In this document: positions 24,465-38,100 of the stretch, piece after piece
How positions within the stretch are numbered: position 1 is the stretch's first letter
How the letters are laid out: the number at the start of each line of letters is the position of its first letter
NCBI RefSeq assembly: GCF_000004075.3
Contig: NC_026657.2
Location: 14,260,001 to 14,324,000 of the forward strand
Direction of reading: 5' to 3'
Source: Cucumis sativus
Taxonomy: Eukaryota > Streptophyta > Magnoliopsida > Cucurbitales > Cucurbitaceae
DNA: 64,000 nt
The notes under the pieces: generated by a model
What the model was told of the DNA's origin: nothing
The model's input: the letters and a program-made list of their open reading frames with translations, nothing else
Database searches by the model: none
Made by a program: the position numbers and the translations under genes

Positions 24465-27400
24465 TGCTATAGTACAAAATGACTAACTGAATACAATTTA
24501 AGCTTGATGTCATATGAAATCATGATTGCTGTCACAGTTATTGCATTGTGCCTCGCCTTAAAAGAGATCGTGACAAGGATTTTTCACAATGATGATGGAG
24601 CCGGGTGTAAATGTGAGTGCTTTTCTCATCCTCTCATATTATTTACGGTTATAGATTATAATCCTTCCGTTTTTTTCATGAGCAATGCTTTAGCGTAGAA
24701 AATATCATGAATAAGATAGGTAGTCAGACGAGACACACATACACACACATATGTTCCCTAAATTGTTGCTTTTATATCAACATGTTTTCGAACTATCGTG
24801 AAGTCTGAAGACCATGATTCTCTAAATAGATATAAAACAAGTTCTATATTCTAGTAAAGTGCATTGCAATGTTATTTTACCATACAAGCACAGAATCTGA
24901 GGCTCCAAATAAAGATTTTTTTTTTTGCTTTCCGTTTTTTTAGTTTATGTTGGTTTGCTCCCAATTTTTCTTACCATGATTTTCATTTTTGTTTAGAAAC
25001 ATTTGACTCGGTCAAAACTCAAACATATAAAATTGATGTTTTTTCAGACTTGGTTTTTGACAAGCTTAGTAAGGAGTGAGAACAAAATTAAACTTACGAG
25101 TGTGAGAAGTGTTTATGAGCTTAATTTTTTAGAAAATTAAATAGTCATGATAGTTTAATATTTGTTTTGTTTCAGTTCTCTACACTTGTGATAAACATGG
25201 TATTCATTTGTTGCAGATATCTGTACAGTGAGATTCTCGTAGGCATTCTTTCCTCGTTGGATCGAGAAGATGGAGATTTTGTAAATAAAGTTAAATATTG
25301 GACTTTGGTTAGAAAATTTTCATACTGGGAGCCCTCCCGTTGTAATTATAATGATTTAAGTCTTATAGTTATTTATACCCAATATTATTCTTTGAAGCGT
25401 GAGCAAATGTATCATAGTTTTTCTCATTTGTGCATAGTATTGTAAATAATTGATGATTTGTTTTCCAAGGTGTGCTTGTGCATAGTGAAGCAAGTTTTTT
25501 TTACCATTTTTCTTTAATTCAGCCATTCTATGCAATTTGAAGGATCAATCATTGAGAGGTTTAATTTTCTTAAATCTTTTATATGTTTTGGGGGATGTTA
25601 TTGTTTAGTTAATCCAGAGTAATTTCTACTCTGATCTTTTAATTTTCTTCTTTTAGAGATTATGGTATGGAATCAAATTTTGATATCAGCGTAAATATTG
25701 AGATTTTGATTTTATGAAAATATATATGATGAAAATTTTGGAGAAATTGATAGACGAAATTATCTCGATCATATCATGTGCGAGAACTCTTCAGATTTTC
25801 GCTTAAAAAGATTTATGCTCTCAATTACCTAATTGATCAAACTATATTGAAAGTTTAAGGAAAGCATAAAGTTTGGAAAGATGCTTACTTCTAGAATTTA
25901 CTTCTAGAATATTTCATTCAAATTTAAGTTGGGTTTAAAATGTGGAAACTAAAACTCTACTTGTACTAATAAAAATAATTACATATTATTGAATAAGTAT
26001 ATATTAAAAATGTGAATGAATCTAGAAGTGCATTAAAGATATGATTATTGAGTACTCTTTATTAAAGACCAGAAATCTTTTATCATTGTGCCTTGAGCCA
26101 TAATGATTGTCTCGTGATTGGTTTGATTTGAAAAGTTCTCACTTTCCAATATGTGCTTCATTTTCTTCTTTATTTGAGTTGATGTGATTGTTGAGTCTCA
26201 TTTTCTGTTTTGCTGTTCAACATTTTATCAGAAATTGTTATAATTAGTTTATCAAACCTTGATTGTGACTTAACTAGGTTATAATTGATAATTGTATTCA
26301 TAATTTCTATAAAGTTAAACTAGGACTATTGAATGTTTGGTAGTAAATATATATATATATTTTAAAATATCTTATTAAATACAGATTGGGATGGGGGATT
26401 TAAACTTGATGACCTGAGTTTACAGTGGCTAGTAAATATTTGTGTAAATGTTGTTGGAATGTTGCGAGAACATAAATTAAAAAATGAAATATCAAAATAA
26501 TTATGAAATGATATTAAATATTGATAGTTAATTACAAGGAGAAATTAAATGTTTGCATAATAAAATTGTAAATTATTTATTATAAAATGTATGTGAAACC
26601 AATTAAGAATGTGTGATAGAAATTATAATATTGCTTTGAGGTCATGACAATATATAGACCCTACGAATCTTATTAGTCAATGATCTCTCTTTTTAGGTAG
26701 ATAATAAGAAATTGTTAGGGTGGAGTTTTCAAATCCATCCTAATTTTAATTTTTTTCAAGAAAACTTCCTATGGTAAAAGAAATGAGACTCGTATTGAGA
26801 AGAAATAATGTAAAATTTTAATGAAAATATTAAAATGAATATGTGATTTCTGGAAGATGAAAATTTTGTATGGTAAAAGAAACAAAATTTATATCAATTC
26901 AATTTTGATGTGAATTTATGTCATTCATGTAATCATACTATAAAATTGACAATAACTTCTGTTGAATGATAGAAAATCTCAAAATTCCGTAGAGATGAAC
27001 GAAATTTTAAGTTGTTGAAATCTTGAAACTTTGCTATAGTTGAAATATTGAATTTTTTTCCGTCAAAAGTGGTATATTTATGTGAAGGTGGTCTAGAGAG
27101 CATCAATTGGTTGCTTGGATCCATGTATTTCGTTTTCTATAAAAACTAAAAAAAACATTTACTATCTTTTTTATACGTATGTATATTGTTCTCGAAACCA
27201 TACCTAATACAATTAAATTTAGCATTTTTGAATATGTAAAAACTCAACAACTTATTTGAACATTTTCTAAAGTTTATGTACAATATATATATACAAATCT
27301 AGTAATATTTTGACCATATTATATGAAATTGTAGATCTCGATAGATTGCTATTTGTGATAAGTTTTCTAGGTTAAACAGTTTCAGTTAATGTTTATGGTT

Positions 27401-28541
27401 TATTTTTTGCCGATTATGAGTTTAAATCTAATCAAGCATGTCCATGGCAAATTTCTTTTTCAATCTTCACTTAATATTTCAAGTTGCAGTTATTTTACAA
27501 GTTGATTTCAACAAGATTAATTTTTTAAATTGTCCATATGAAATTGATTTGTTCATTTTCCATATACACACACAATAATGCATTCTTTACTGTTGTCTGA
27601 TTTATTTTACTAAAACATTTGAATGGTTTTAACTTTAGATTTGGACTGTGCTAATCTATATTATAAAGTTATTTGTTACATTGAGTTTTGTTATGAAGTT
27701 GTTTTTGTTATAGCAGTGAATAAATATGAGATGTGTTTATTCAATAAAGGATTATATAAGAGAGTTAAAATGTATTGATTAATAAAATCCATGAAGGAAT
27801 TGCAAATGATAAAATTAAAATCTAGGCAGCTCATGAAAATCTAAAAACATTTATACAAAATAAATAGATGGAAAAGCTTTTCTTTCTTTTTTAACCAAAA
27901 ACCCCATAAACAAGGCTTTGTTTTCTGAAGATATAATCTTGTAATGTCCCTTCTGCTTTACATTAGTTTATTACCATCTCTCTAATTTCCTTTCATCTTT
28001 GTGAGTTAGCTTTCTTCAAGTAGCATTTCCTGTACATATAAAACCACATTTTGTTTTAGCTCAATATTCCATTTGAGTTTCAATAATCATACCAGACTCT
28101 CACAAACATAACACTTGCAAAAGGTTCACAAACCCATTGTGGGACACTTGTTCTTGTCTATATACAAATTAAATCAAACGACTTTAGAAAATGGGGCTAG
28201 AGAAAAAAGTTTTTGCAAACGTTTGAAAGCATGTTTAAGAAAAGGATTGCCGCTTTTCCATTATTTGTCTTCTCTTGACGTGGTAACCATTTTCATTTGA
28301 AAACTATACTTGTTTACTTACCATTTCTTTGTTCAAAGATTTAAATTCTTGGTCAAATAGGATAACTAAATAGAAGCTTTTAAAAAGTTGAGCTTGAATT
28401 CTTGAAAATCAGCTCATTATACGTGGATACTAGAATTTAGAAGCCTGAAAACTAATGGTTATCAAAGAAGATCCCAGATTTTAAACTTTAGTTCAAACAT
28501 ATGGATGCAACACCTAACTATAGAAAAAGATAAAAGTTTCA
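24465..28541. other. Intergenic, no gene seen
   Basis: AT-rich DNA with only short frames lacking domains. The stretch after 24465 will include the ATG2 3' UTR. A (GAAA/GATA)-type purine tract lies at about 28665-28700, inside the intron of the next gene. Confidence 0.6.
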
Positions 28542-29169
28542 TCAGTACCCTTCTTCATTTGTTAAACTAAAAAAAAATTATCTAATTTCTAGAATGAGAA
28601 AATGATGTAGAAAAACCTGGATGAAAATCTTGACTGTGCCCCTACTTGTTTATAAACTCATTAAAAAAAGAAAGAAAGATAGATAGAAAGAAAGGAAGGA
28701 AGAATCTTTGAACTTACCCATTCTTTCTCGCAATATTAATGAGGTCTTCATGAAGAAAAACAGAAGTTCTATCTTCTTCTTCAACAGTTTTCAAAACCAC
28801 TTCATTTCTACTCTGTTTCTTTGCAACAAAATGAGATTTCCTAAAACCAAATTTCTCCTTCCAACAGCTACCTGAAGAAATTTTTGTGAACTTGGGAAAT
28901 GAAGTATCATCTTCTTCTTCATTCACTTGCAACTCATCTCTTAATGTTGTCTTAACCAACACATGATTCCTTAAACTGTCCTTCAATGGCAACAACTTCC
29001 CTTGAAAAAAAATCTCATCTGCTGATATCATACATCTATCCTTCACACTAAACTCAAAATCAGAAGAAACAGGAGCTTCTCTGTATATATTTTCAAGCTT
29101 TAATGGCTGTTTTGTTTCAACAAAATCATTTGAAAATGAGATTCTTGGATCCATTGGAGGAGAACTCAA
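28542..29169 (-). CDS. Uncharacterised plant-specific protein with SADE(I)FF-GKLLP motif
   Basis: Single-exon reading gives 151 aa from 29169 to the stop at 28714-28716. That stop overlaps a strong donor (GG|GTAAGT at 28717). Splicing to a 25-nt exon at 28542-28566, after a TTTTTTTTAG acceptor, would instead end the protein in NGLTNEEGY. The N-terminus has MDPRISFSNDF, and the middle has SDFEFSVKDRCMISADEIF followed by QGKLLPLKD. This block recurs in small plant proteins sometimes grouped with membrane-associated kinase regulators; I do not assign a function. There is no signal peptide or membrane segment. A second in-frame Met at residue 6 could be the start. Confidence 0.7.
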
Positions 29170-29258
29170 AAGGGTTATGAAATGAAATGGATGATGATTC
29201 TCTTAATTAACCAAAGGGCAAAACAACCCTCATTCTCATTGGGGGGGGCTTTGGTTAA

Positions 29259-29266
29259 TTTATATA
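29259..29266 (-). promoter_or_regulatory. TATA box of the small protein gene
   Basis: On the minus strand the sequence is GTATATAAATT, 90 bases upstream of the ATG at 29169. The placement is normal for a plant TATA box with a leader of about 60 nt. Confidence 0.55.
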
Positions 29267-29299
29267 CAAAGGGGAAGGCTTTTGTTTTTTCATTAGACA

Positions 29300-32100
29300 C
29301 TTTCATGTTACTGTCTTTCTTTGTCAGTGTCTATTAAAAGAATTTGTGGGTTAAAACCTTTTCTTGATTTGCAATCTTAAATAATTACGTATTCTCTTTC
29401 AGTTTATGTTTCATTTTCTTCTATCATACACTTTTTTTGTGTTTGACTATATTATCTACTCCACTTCTTCAGTGCCATGATGGGACCATTTGTATTTTGT
29501 TTTCTCTTTTTGGTGAAACTAAATTTGGTTCTTGAATTAGAATTTGAAAGAGTTATAAGTTACTTCATGTTATGGTATTAGAAAATTTTGTATATATTTT
29601 AAGAATTATGTGAGGCCGATGAAATAAGTCATTCGATAATGTGTCAAATAATGAAGGAGAGTAGTAGATATTACCGTAGTAGTACTAAAAATCTTTTATA
29701 TTACACAACACTCAAACCACCATAGATCCATTCATGATAACTCTAAATTTAATTGGTAGGATAAAACAACTTAGTTGGCACCAATAGAGAATAATTGATA
29801 TAATTAAATGGATGAGTAACCAAACAAGTTTGAAGTTGAAAAAGGTTTGCATTAACTTTAAGATAGTTTGGCATTTTACATAAGGTTTGTGAACAATAAT
29901 CAATCAAGAATCTTTATAAAAAAAAAAAAAAATGAAGAAAGAATTTCAACTTTTCATGTGGACTTTTGACTGTCACATGCTTCTGCTTGGTTATGTTCAC
30001 ATGGTTTTATCCACAAAAATGTAAATAGCAATTCCTTTGAATTTTGCAAATATGGACAAAGGATTGATGCCCAATTTTTGCAATGTTTGGACATTATTAT
30101 TTGTTTAATTAAAGACATGATCTAAGTAGTGCTAAGCTCATGGCCTAAATACTTGTCTAATTGCCAATGTCTCCCCTTTTGGTCTCCCATCTTCTGAACA
30201 TAACTTGTCTCTTTCTGCTCTAAATAAAAGAATCTTTATATGCATATCTATTTTTCTTTTTCTTTTCCTTTTCTCACAATCAAAAAGAAAATTGTGTTGA
30301 AGGCTCAATTTACTATGTCAGATCAAGCCTTTGTTTCTTGATTTGGATGCTGCCAAACCAATAAATACTTAAAGAATTATGTAAAATAACATATATATTT
30401 ATATTTTCTTTGTGAAATTTCATTGAGCAGATCAATTATTGTTGGCTGCCACCAAATATTTCATATGTTTGGAAGATATTGATTGACTCTCTTTTTTTTT
30501 TTTTCTCTGTAAATTGTTGGCATTTGTTTACATGTGGTTAATGCATTGAGAATCTAAATATAAACAAGATGTCAACAATAACCAACCTCACTTTTTACCC
30601 TTTTTTTTCTCTTTTTAAATGATAAAGTTCTTCCATTAGCTTTCACACTTCCAATTAATCTTGAGTAGCAAGGAATTTTTTCCATGGCTTCACAATATTT
30701 GAAAGATAAAAATTACAGGTTTAGTTATGCTACTTGAAGTTTTGAGGCTATTTGATATAAACTTTAACAAAATCTAATAGAGCTTTTCATTTTAATTTTG
30801 AGTCTGAAATATTTAAGAGTTTGAAAAACTTACAATTGGATGTTCAAAGTCTCATTAGATATAAAACTCAACTAGGCATCTACTAGACCAATTATTTCTT
30901 GAAAATATATGATATATCAAGATTTATTCGATATAGAATCGAGAGTTAGAGAGATCTATTAGACATTTGTAAAATTAAAAAAAAAAAAAAAAAAAGACTA
31001 TTAGATTCAAAATTCAAAGGTAAAGGGACTTATTAAACATTTTCAATGATCAAAAACAAAAAAAAATGTTGAAGTTCTATATTTATAGATTAATCTATCT
31101 AATATCTATAAGTGAGTATAACTTATGATTTTTTTGGTAGACAATCTATTTTCTATTTTATGTTTTCTTATTTGCTATATGATCAACAACGATGTCAAAC
31201 AGACAATTCAAACTCTATTTTTAAAGACTGTTTTCGTGATCCAAACAATGCAAATTCTAAAAACAACATTTTCAATTTCATGTTTTTGTTGTATTTAAAT
31301 TTTAAATTTTAAAATTTAAATTACAGAATTATATTACAAATAAACATTGTAAATGTGTCACAGTATAAATTCAATTCATATTCGTATTATAAATTATATG
31401 GACATTTTCGAATATAGCAAAAAAATTGAAACGGTTTATAAAATATAGTAAAAAAATCTATAAAACTGTCTGTAACTCATTTAAGTTTTTTTTTTAAATG
31501 GTATCAATTTTTTTTTGCTATCAATAAGACTTTTTATACAAACAAAACAAATTTTAATAAAAGGTGTTCATAAATTATTTAATTAATTTATTACAAGCTA
31601 ATATTTAATGAGTTAACTGCAACTAAAATTGGTGTCAAACACATTTTAAACAAGTTTAAATGAAAATCTAATTTTTGAAGCCAAACACAAATATGAAAAC
31701 ATGATACCATTGCTTTCATTTAATCCCTTTTAAAAAATTCTTTTTTCATATTTCCTACAAAAAAGGACTCTTTAGCGTTTAAAAGTAATTGAGTTTACAT
31801 TAATTTTATGAACTAAAAGAGATCTGAGTTTTGGAGCATTTTGAGTCACATGTTTGGCAACAACAAATTTTTGCTGTCTTGAAGTCATTGGTCATCTTAT
31901 AATGTCTCCATGAAGTCAAAATCTCAACTCTTTTATCATTACAATAATCTTAAAAAATATTTCAGTTTATAATATTCATTTTACCATCAATGTGCCTAAC
32001 AAAACATCAGATCAGAAATCTCAAGTAACTGAAATATGCAAGATCAAATCAACCAACCTCCCACAGTTACCATCATTAGCTATTAATTGACGTTTAAACT
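29300..32100. other. Intergenic, no gene seen
   Basis: AT-rich sequence with poly-A tracts (about 30968-30993) and no supported gene. About 31120-31480 contains A/T-rich strings resembling degenerate MITE sequence, too weak to delimit. Confidence 0.6.
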
Positions 32101-35100
32101 TTACTCGAAATCATCACATTCCGAAACATCAGACATTCTTTTCTGTGGTAAGTAATTTCCAAGAGAGTGTTTGTGCTTCAATGTTACATGCATTGAACCT
32201 TCAACTGAAGTTCTAACAGGCTTCATGGTTTCGCTTTGAAAGACAGTGGATGTAAATTTTAATGTACCTTTGTTGGGATCTTCATTAGAAGTAATGGATT
32301 GTAAAGGTTTTCTATGTTGAGATAGTAAAAATGGTTTCTGTCTTGAGTTTTGGTTCAATCTGGAGTTGTTCCCATTTCCCTCTGCATCTTTCATCCTCGG
32401 ACTACTCATCGATTCGACGGGTACAAGCTTTCCATCAACTTGATTTGAGAAAACAAAGGTAACCTGAAACAAACACAAGTAAATCATGAGATAACAGAAA
32501 GTGATTCTTTATTTTTAAAATAAATATAAATAAATAAACCATTTGATTAAAGCATATAGATTATAACTAGAAGAAAGATATGAAACCACTCAGGAACAGT
32601 AGATTGGTTGTACGTTATTAGTTGAGGGTTTTAATAACCAAATACTATCCTTTTTGTATTTGTGTATTTATAGTTTTGATGAGTTTTTAAGGAGAATTTT
32701 AATTTTGAGAATTTGTGAGATTTTATAGAAATTTATGCTGCTTAAAATTTTGGTTTATACATTTTTGCTGAACAAATTGGACAAATGGAAAAAAGATACG
32801 AGTATCTATGTGGAAAGAAAATTGTTTTACAATGGATCGTTTTCAAACTCATGTTAGCTTCAAATAAATTGTTATTAATGCAACTTGTGAAAGTTGAAAG
32901 GACATTTTTTAAACGAAAAATTTATAAGTTTTTATCCAATTTTTGAAAGTGTAAGGATTTTTTTTAAAGCAAAACAAAAAATTAAAATTTTGTATTGTGT
33001 CAAAAAGATTGTCGTTTAAATACCGACGGTATTTTTGAAACAAAATACAAGATTAATTGTTTTTTAAAATCGAAGGGTGCTGTCGAGACTTTGAAAATTT
33101 AGGGGTATTACCCAAAATACAAAGTTCAAAGGCATTTTCTATAATTTAGCCATTTAACAATATATGAAAGAATTAAAGATCAAACCTCATCACCAGCAGA
33201 AGCTTGTAAAATGGTATCAGGTACGGTAGTAGAGTCAAAATGATGCCCCCAGTTGCCTAAATCTTCTTCTAGCGGAGACCCCACCTGAAAATTTTGAAGA
33301 GCATATGTGGATAAATAAGGCAACTAGAAGAAATTCTATCCTCCCGTTAATTGTAGAAGTGACCAACCTGTTGCTCTGATTTCTTTAACTTGTCTAAGCA
33401 TCCAGCAAGTTGTGCAAATCCGCCAATGTCAGAAGTTACTTGGTCAGACTGACAAGGTCCGTTTGTAGACAGGTTTTCGTCCATGTCCTCGGGCCTACCA
33501 TAACAATTTTGGCACCGACTGCAATTCATCTTTTCATGGATTTCAGACCTGTGTATTCAAAATGACAAACTTCTTCATGCTGTTATATTTGTAAATCCCG
33601 GTTATGTTTGCAAAAATTTATGTCCTTTGATTTGTTTGTTTTTGTGGGTGATAAATTTCTAATTCGTGTATTAGGGGAAGAAAGGAACTTTTATGGGGTT
33701 TGTTAAATAAAGATCTTAGTTTGTTGATGTCTCAGGTAAAGGAAAACAACATTGGATTTGTTAACTTACAGTTAAATTGAGAAAATATACCCAACACTTA
33801 AAAAAAATATATATATATATAAATAAATAAGTAGCGAAAGAAAAAAAAAGTCAGGCATAGGAAACCAAAACAATCCTTTTTTAGATCACAGGACAAGCTG
33901 TTTGATCAACGGTCAGAGACTGGTGGCTACTTAACCCTAGAAAAAAAAAAGTATGCTTGCACCTCATTAATTAGGTCTAAGTATTTGGTTTTTCAAAATC
34001 AACCTACGATAGATGATTTCTTTTCCAACTTTATAATAGTTCTTTCAAAATCCAAGTCAAGTAAAAACTTAAAAGGTAGACTTCAATAGCTATTTTGCTT
34101 TTAGTTTTCTATTTTTGAATTTGTTTTTCCAATTCTGTTATTATGATTTTTCTCCTTTTTAAAGGTTTGAGTTCTTAGTAAAATTCTAAAAACAAAATTA
34201 AGTTTTTGAAAAACAAAGCTCCCATTGATAACTATTGTTGTTTTTAGTTTGTATTTTTGAAATGTACGATTGTGTCCTCATCATTTGTTAGTTAAGTTTT
34301 TCACACTCCTTAAAAACACATTTAAATTCTAAGACTTCAAGAACAAAGTCAAGTTTAAACTACTGTTTTTTAGTTTCTAAAATTTAATTTGGTTTTCTAA
34401 AACAATTTTTAAAAGTAGGTAACAAGGCAAGAAAGTTATAGATAAAAGTTTGTAGGCTTAATTTTAAAAAACAAAAGACAAAAGACAAACAATTATATAT
34501 ATATACTATATCGTGAGTATTACGGCCACCCATCTGACCCTATAGCATTTGGGTGTCAACATAACTCGAAAGAAATTAATTCCTATGTAGGTGGCCAGTA
34601 TAAATTAAATCCACGACCTCTTAGTTATTGAGACTATGTCTTCTTTATTTAGCACTACGCCAAGCCAGGATGGTTATGAAAACCAATTATATATGTGAGA
34701 GTGATTATAAGCTTTAACTTTTAAATTTTTGTTCTTATTTTTTAAGTGTGGCTAATAATCCAAATGTTTCTTTCTAGAGATGAAAAACTATTGAAAAAAA
34801 GTTGAGAAGAAGACCACCTAATTTTCAAGAACATAACTAAAAAGGACATTATTATCAAATGGCCTAAAATTTTTATTTCTTGTACACAGTATTTATATGA
34901 ATTAACTTCCTCCACTCTATCCTAGTGAAATAGGTTGCACGATTCGCCATGAAATACAGGCTTCCTATGTAAAATGCATAATATACTATTTCTGACTTTT
35001 ATTAAAAAAATTGTAAGATAATGTCACACATCTTGAGCAAATAAATCATAGCAAGTGTTTTACCTGACGTTATCATGAAATGAGAATAAATCGCGTAAAT

Positions 35101-38100
35101 CCTCAGATGAAAGGAAGTTCACCTGAAAAATGAAGGGAGAAAAGGGACCTTCAAATAACCTTTCTAGATTCCAAGTTTGATTTAATGTTGCTAAGTATTT
35201 CCAAATCAATATCGAAAAGTAAGCAATTTTAAACCTGGGTCGTAAGGTTATTTGTTGACTCCTGCTGAATAACTTTTTGTAACCCTTCTTTTGACATTTG
35301 TCGCTGGTACACCTATATAACACTAGGATATATGAGAAAAGAATTCTAACTATATTGACAACATATATATATATCATAAAAACATGAACGTGAAGAGGGT
35401 GATTATTTTAGCCTTATTTACAATGAGTTCAAACCTTTTCTTCAATCGTTCCGGTACTTAAAAATCTGTAGATGAATACTCTCTTCTTTTGTCCGTCCCT
35501 CCACACTCTTGCAGCAGCCTATTCACGTATGGTAAGACAGATGAAAACAAGGAAAACATCAGAAGGCAGACTGCATATTCATATTCTAGAATTCAATGAG
35601 TCCAAACCAGGGGTTCCACACAGCGGTAGGTTTACTTGCTTATCATTCGCAGGGTTCCAGTCAGGATCAAACAGAACTAAACGATTTCCACCAATCAAAT
35701 TCAGACCACATCCACCAGCCTTGCTGCTCAATAGAAAAACAAACTCATCCTGCGAAGTATTGATAAAACGGTGCTTTAGCACTATATTATCCCCACATAG
35801 ACTTCCTTGAAAGTCTAATAAGCAGGAAGCAATTTATACGTCCAGATTGCACTAAAGGAATAGAAAAATAAAACCAAATCGAATCTTATAAAGGCTGCAT
35901 ACCTTTGACAGATCATTAAAACGGTTGACTAACTTTTGTCTTTTACTTATTGATGTGGTTCCATCAAGCCTTAAATACGGGTACCTCCTTTCACGACACA
36001 GTTGAGCAAACAAATCTAGCGTCTAATACATGAAAGTTACATTAGTCCCCTAAGAAAGGAATTTAGTTTTATTGATGGGAAGATAATTTAATTAAAGGAG
36101 TTTAGTTTTATTGATGGGAAGATAATTTAATTACCGCAAAATAACACATTAAAGACTACAAAACACCAAAAAGTTTCATCTTGGGTATAGAGCAGAAAAT
36201 AGCTATACTTCATCAAGGCAGAAACTTAATCTGGTTCAGTTGCAAACCAAAGTGAATATATGACACGTTGAGCAATTAAAAGATTAATTAAACTGGTTTT
36301 GTGAATACCATATACAATTAAACAATGTTCTGTGAGAGGAGTACTTTAGCAGAGACAGGGAAGGGAGGGTGGAATTGTTATTATCCTCAATAGGTCAGCA
36401 AAGGAACTGAAAATTACTTGAGTGTAGTTTGAGACAAGAACGATACGGTCATCAGTTCTCTGGCGTAAGTGGGCTAGTAACCTAGCTAGGACATGCATTT
36501 TCCCTGATAATTCAACCCAAGCCCCATCTCCACCAGTCCATGCACCAGACCTAACAAAATTAGAAACTACTCAGACAGTGATAACAATTCCAAACCTAAG
36601 TCACCAGTTGCAGATGTTTGTATGCATAGGAGAGAGACAGACAGAGAGATAATGAAACATAGCTTACCTTCCAGAGAACATCTCTGGAGGGAAAAACCGA
36701 ATACAGCTCTCTAATCCTGAAGTTCCTGGACTCCCACTTTTTATAGTATCGTATATAAGCTACAAGAAGAGATCTTCCACTTAGGTTGATAGTTATTTTT
36801 CATTTATAACGACATAAAAAAGAAGCTGAAGAGAGGAGATTGTATAGGATACTCTCATTCCAAAACATATCTATGTAAATAACGTATAGTATGAAAAGAA
36901 ACCAAAGACAGTCTGTATGTTTAAATTTTTAGGGTGAAAAAGTTGAAAGTCTAAGAGAAATGATCTGGATTATCATCTAATTAACCAATAACAAAGAAGA
37001 TCTACCGTGTACAAGATTTAGATAAAATAGATCTCTCTTAGAAACTCGAGTAAACCATACCTTTGGATGATTGCAAAGCTTCTTAAGTGCAGTTATGTAG
37101 GCCAAAATCTTAGCTTGCTTTAGCTCTTCAGTAATTGCCCGCTTAACCTATATTGAGGCCACAAGATATAAGCCTGGTTTGGTTAGACAACTGGAATGAA
37201 TAATTACATCGATATAGGAATAAACTACACAGGCAGCGAGCTAACATTTTTTGACTGTACAAAATGATTATATAGGTCTGCTTGAAGAGGACTCAACTTG
37301 CAGCAAATGACTTCAACTATCTGCAGAAAAAAGTAGAAGCTTACATAATACAGAACTTTTGGTTTATCTAATGAAAGTAAATTTATCTAGTAAGAAACAA
37401 AAATTCAATTGGCATTTCGAAGTAATCAAAAGGAAGAATGGTCACAAAAATTTTCAAACAAAGGAGACACCAAAATTAATATTGCCCTGAACTTTTCCCT
37501 AATCTCTAGTTTCATCGAGAAATCTTTTCTCCTTTCCAAACAAACTAAAACAGCTTTTATATCATCAAATCGTGGAACCATAGCATCCCTTGTTTTCGAA
37601 AAAGAAACCGATACTTTCATCAATGAAAGAAGGAGATACAAATAAGGGTGACAAGAAAATCAAAACAAAAAGGATTAGAAAATGTTACAAGTCTTAGTCC
37701 ATGGTTTTTTAAGTATGTATCAAAAAGGTTCCTAGACTTTCAATTTTGTGTCTAATTGGTTGCTTAACTTCACAAACACCTGATAAGTAGTTAAACTTTC
37801 ATAAACATGTTCATTTTAACTAGTGAACGGTTAATACACAGGATCTCTCTAAAAGGTAAAAGAAAAAAAAAAAATCAAAAACAAGCTTGTGTAGTGAGTG
37901 TTTCATATTTTTTGTGAAACACAATAAACTTTAGGCCAATCAGCTGTATAAAAATTGTTCAGATGAATCAAAGTTGTTAAATTAAAAATAAAATATAAAT
38001 AAGCAATACCAAGATTCACCTTGGTTATGGAACACATTATACCATACCTTTGGTGGCAAGTGATTTGATAAGAGTGCATTAGTCCTCCGTAGGATAAACT

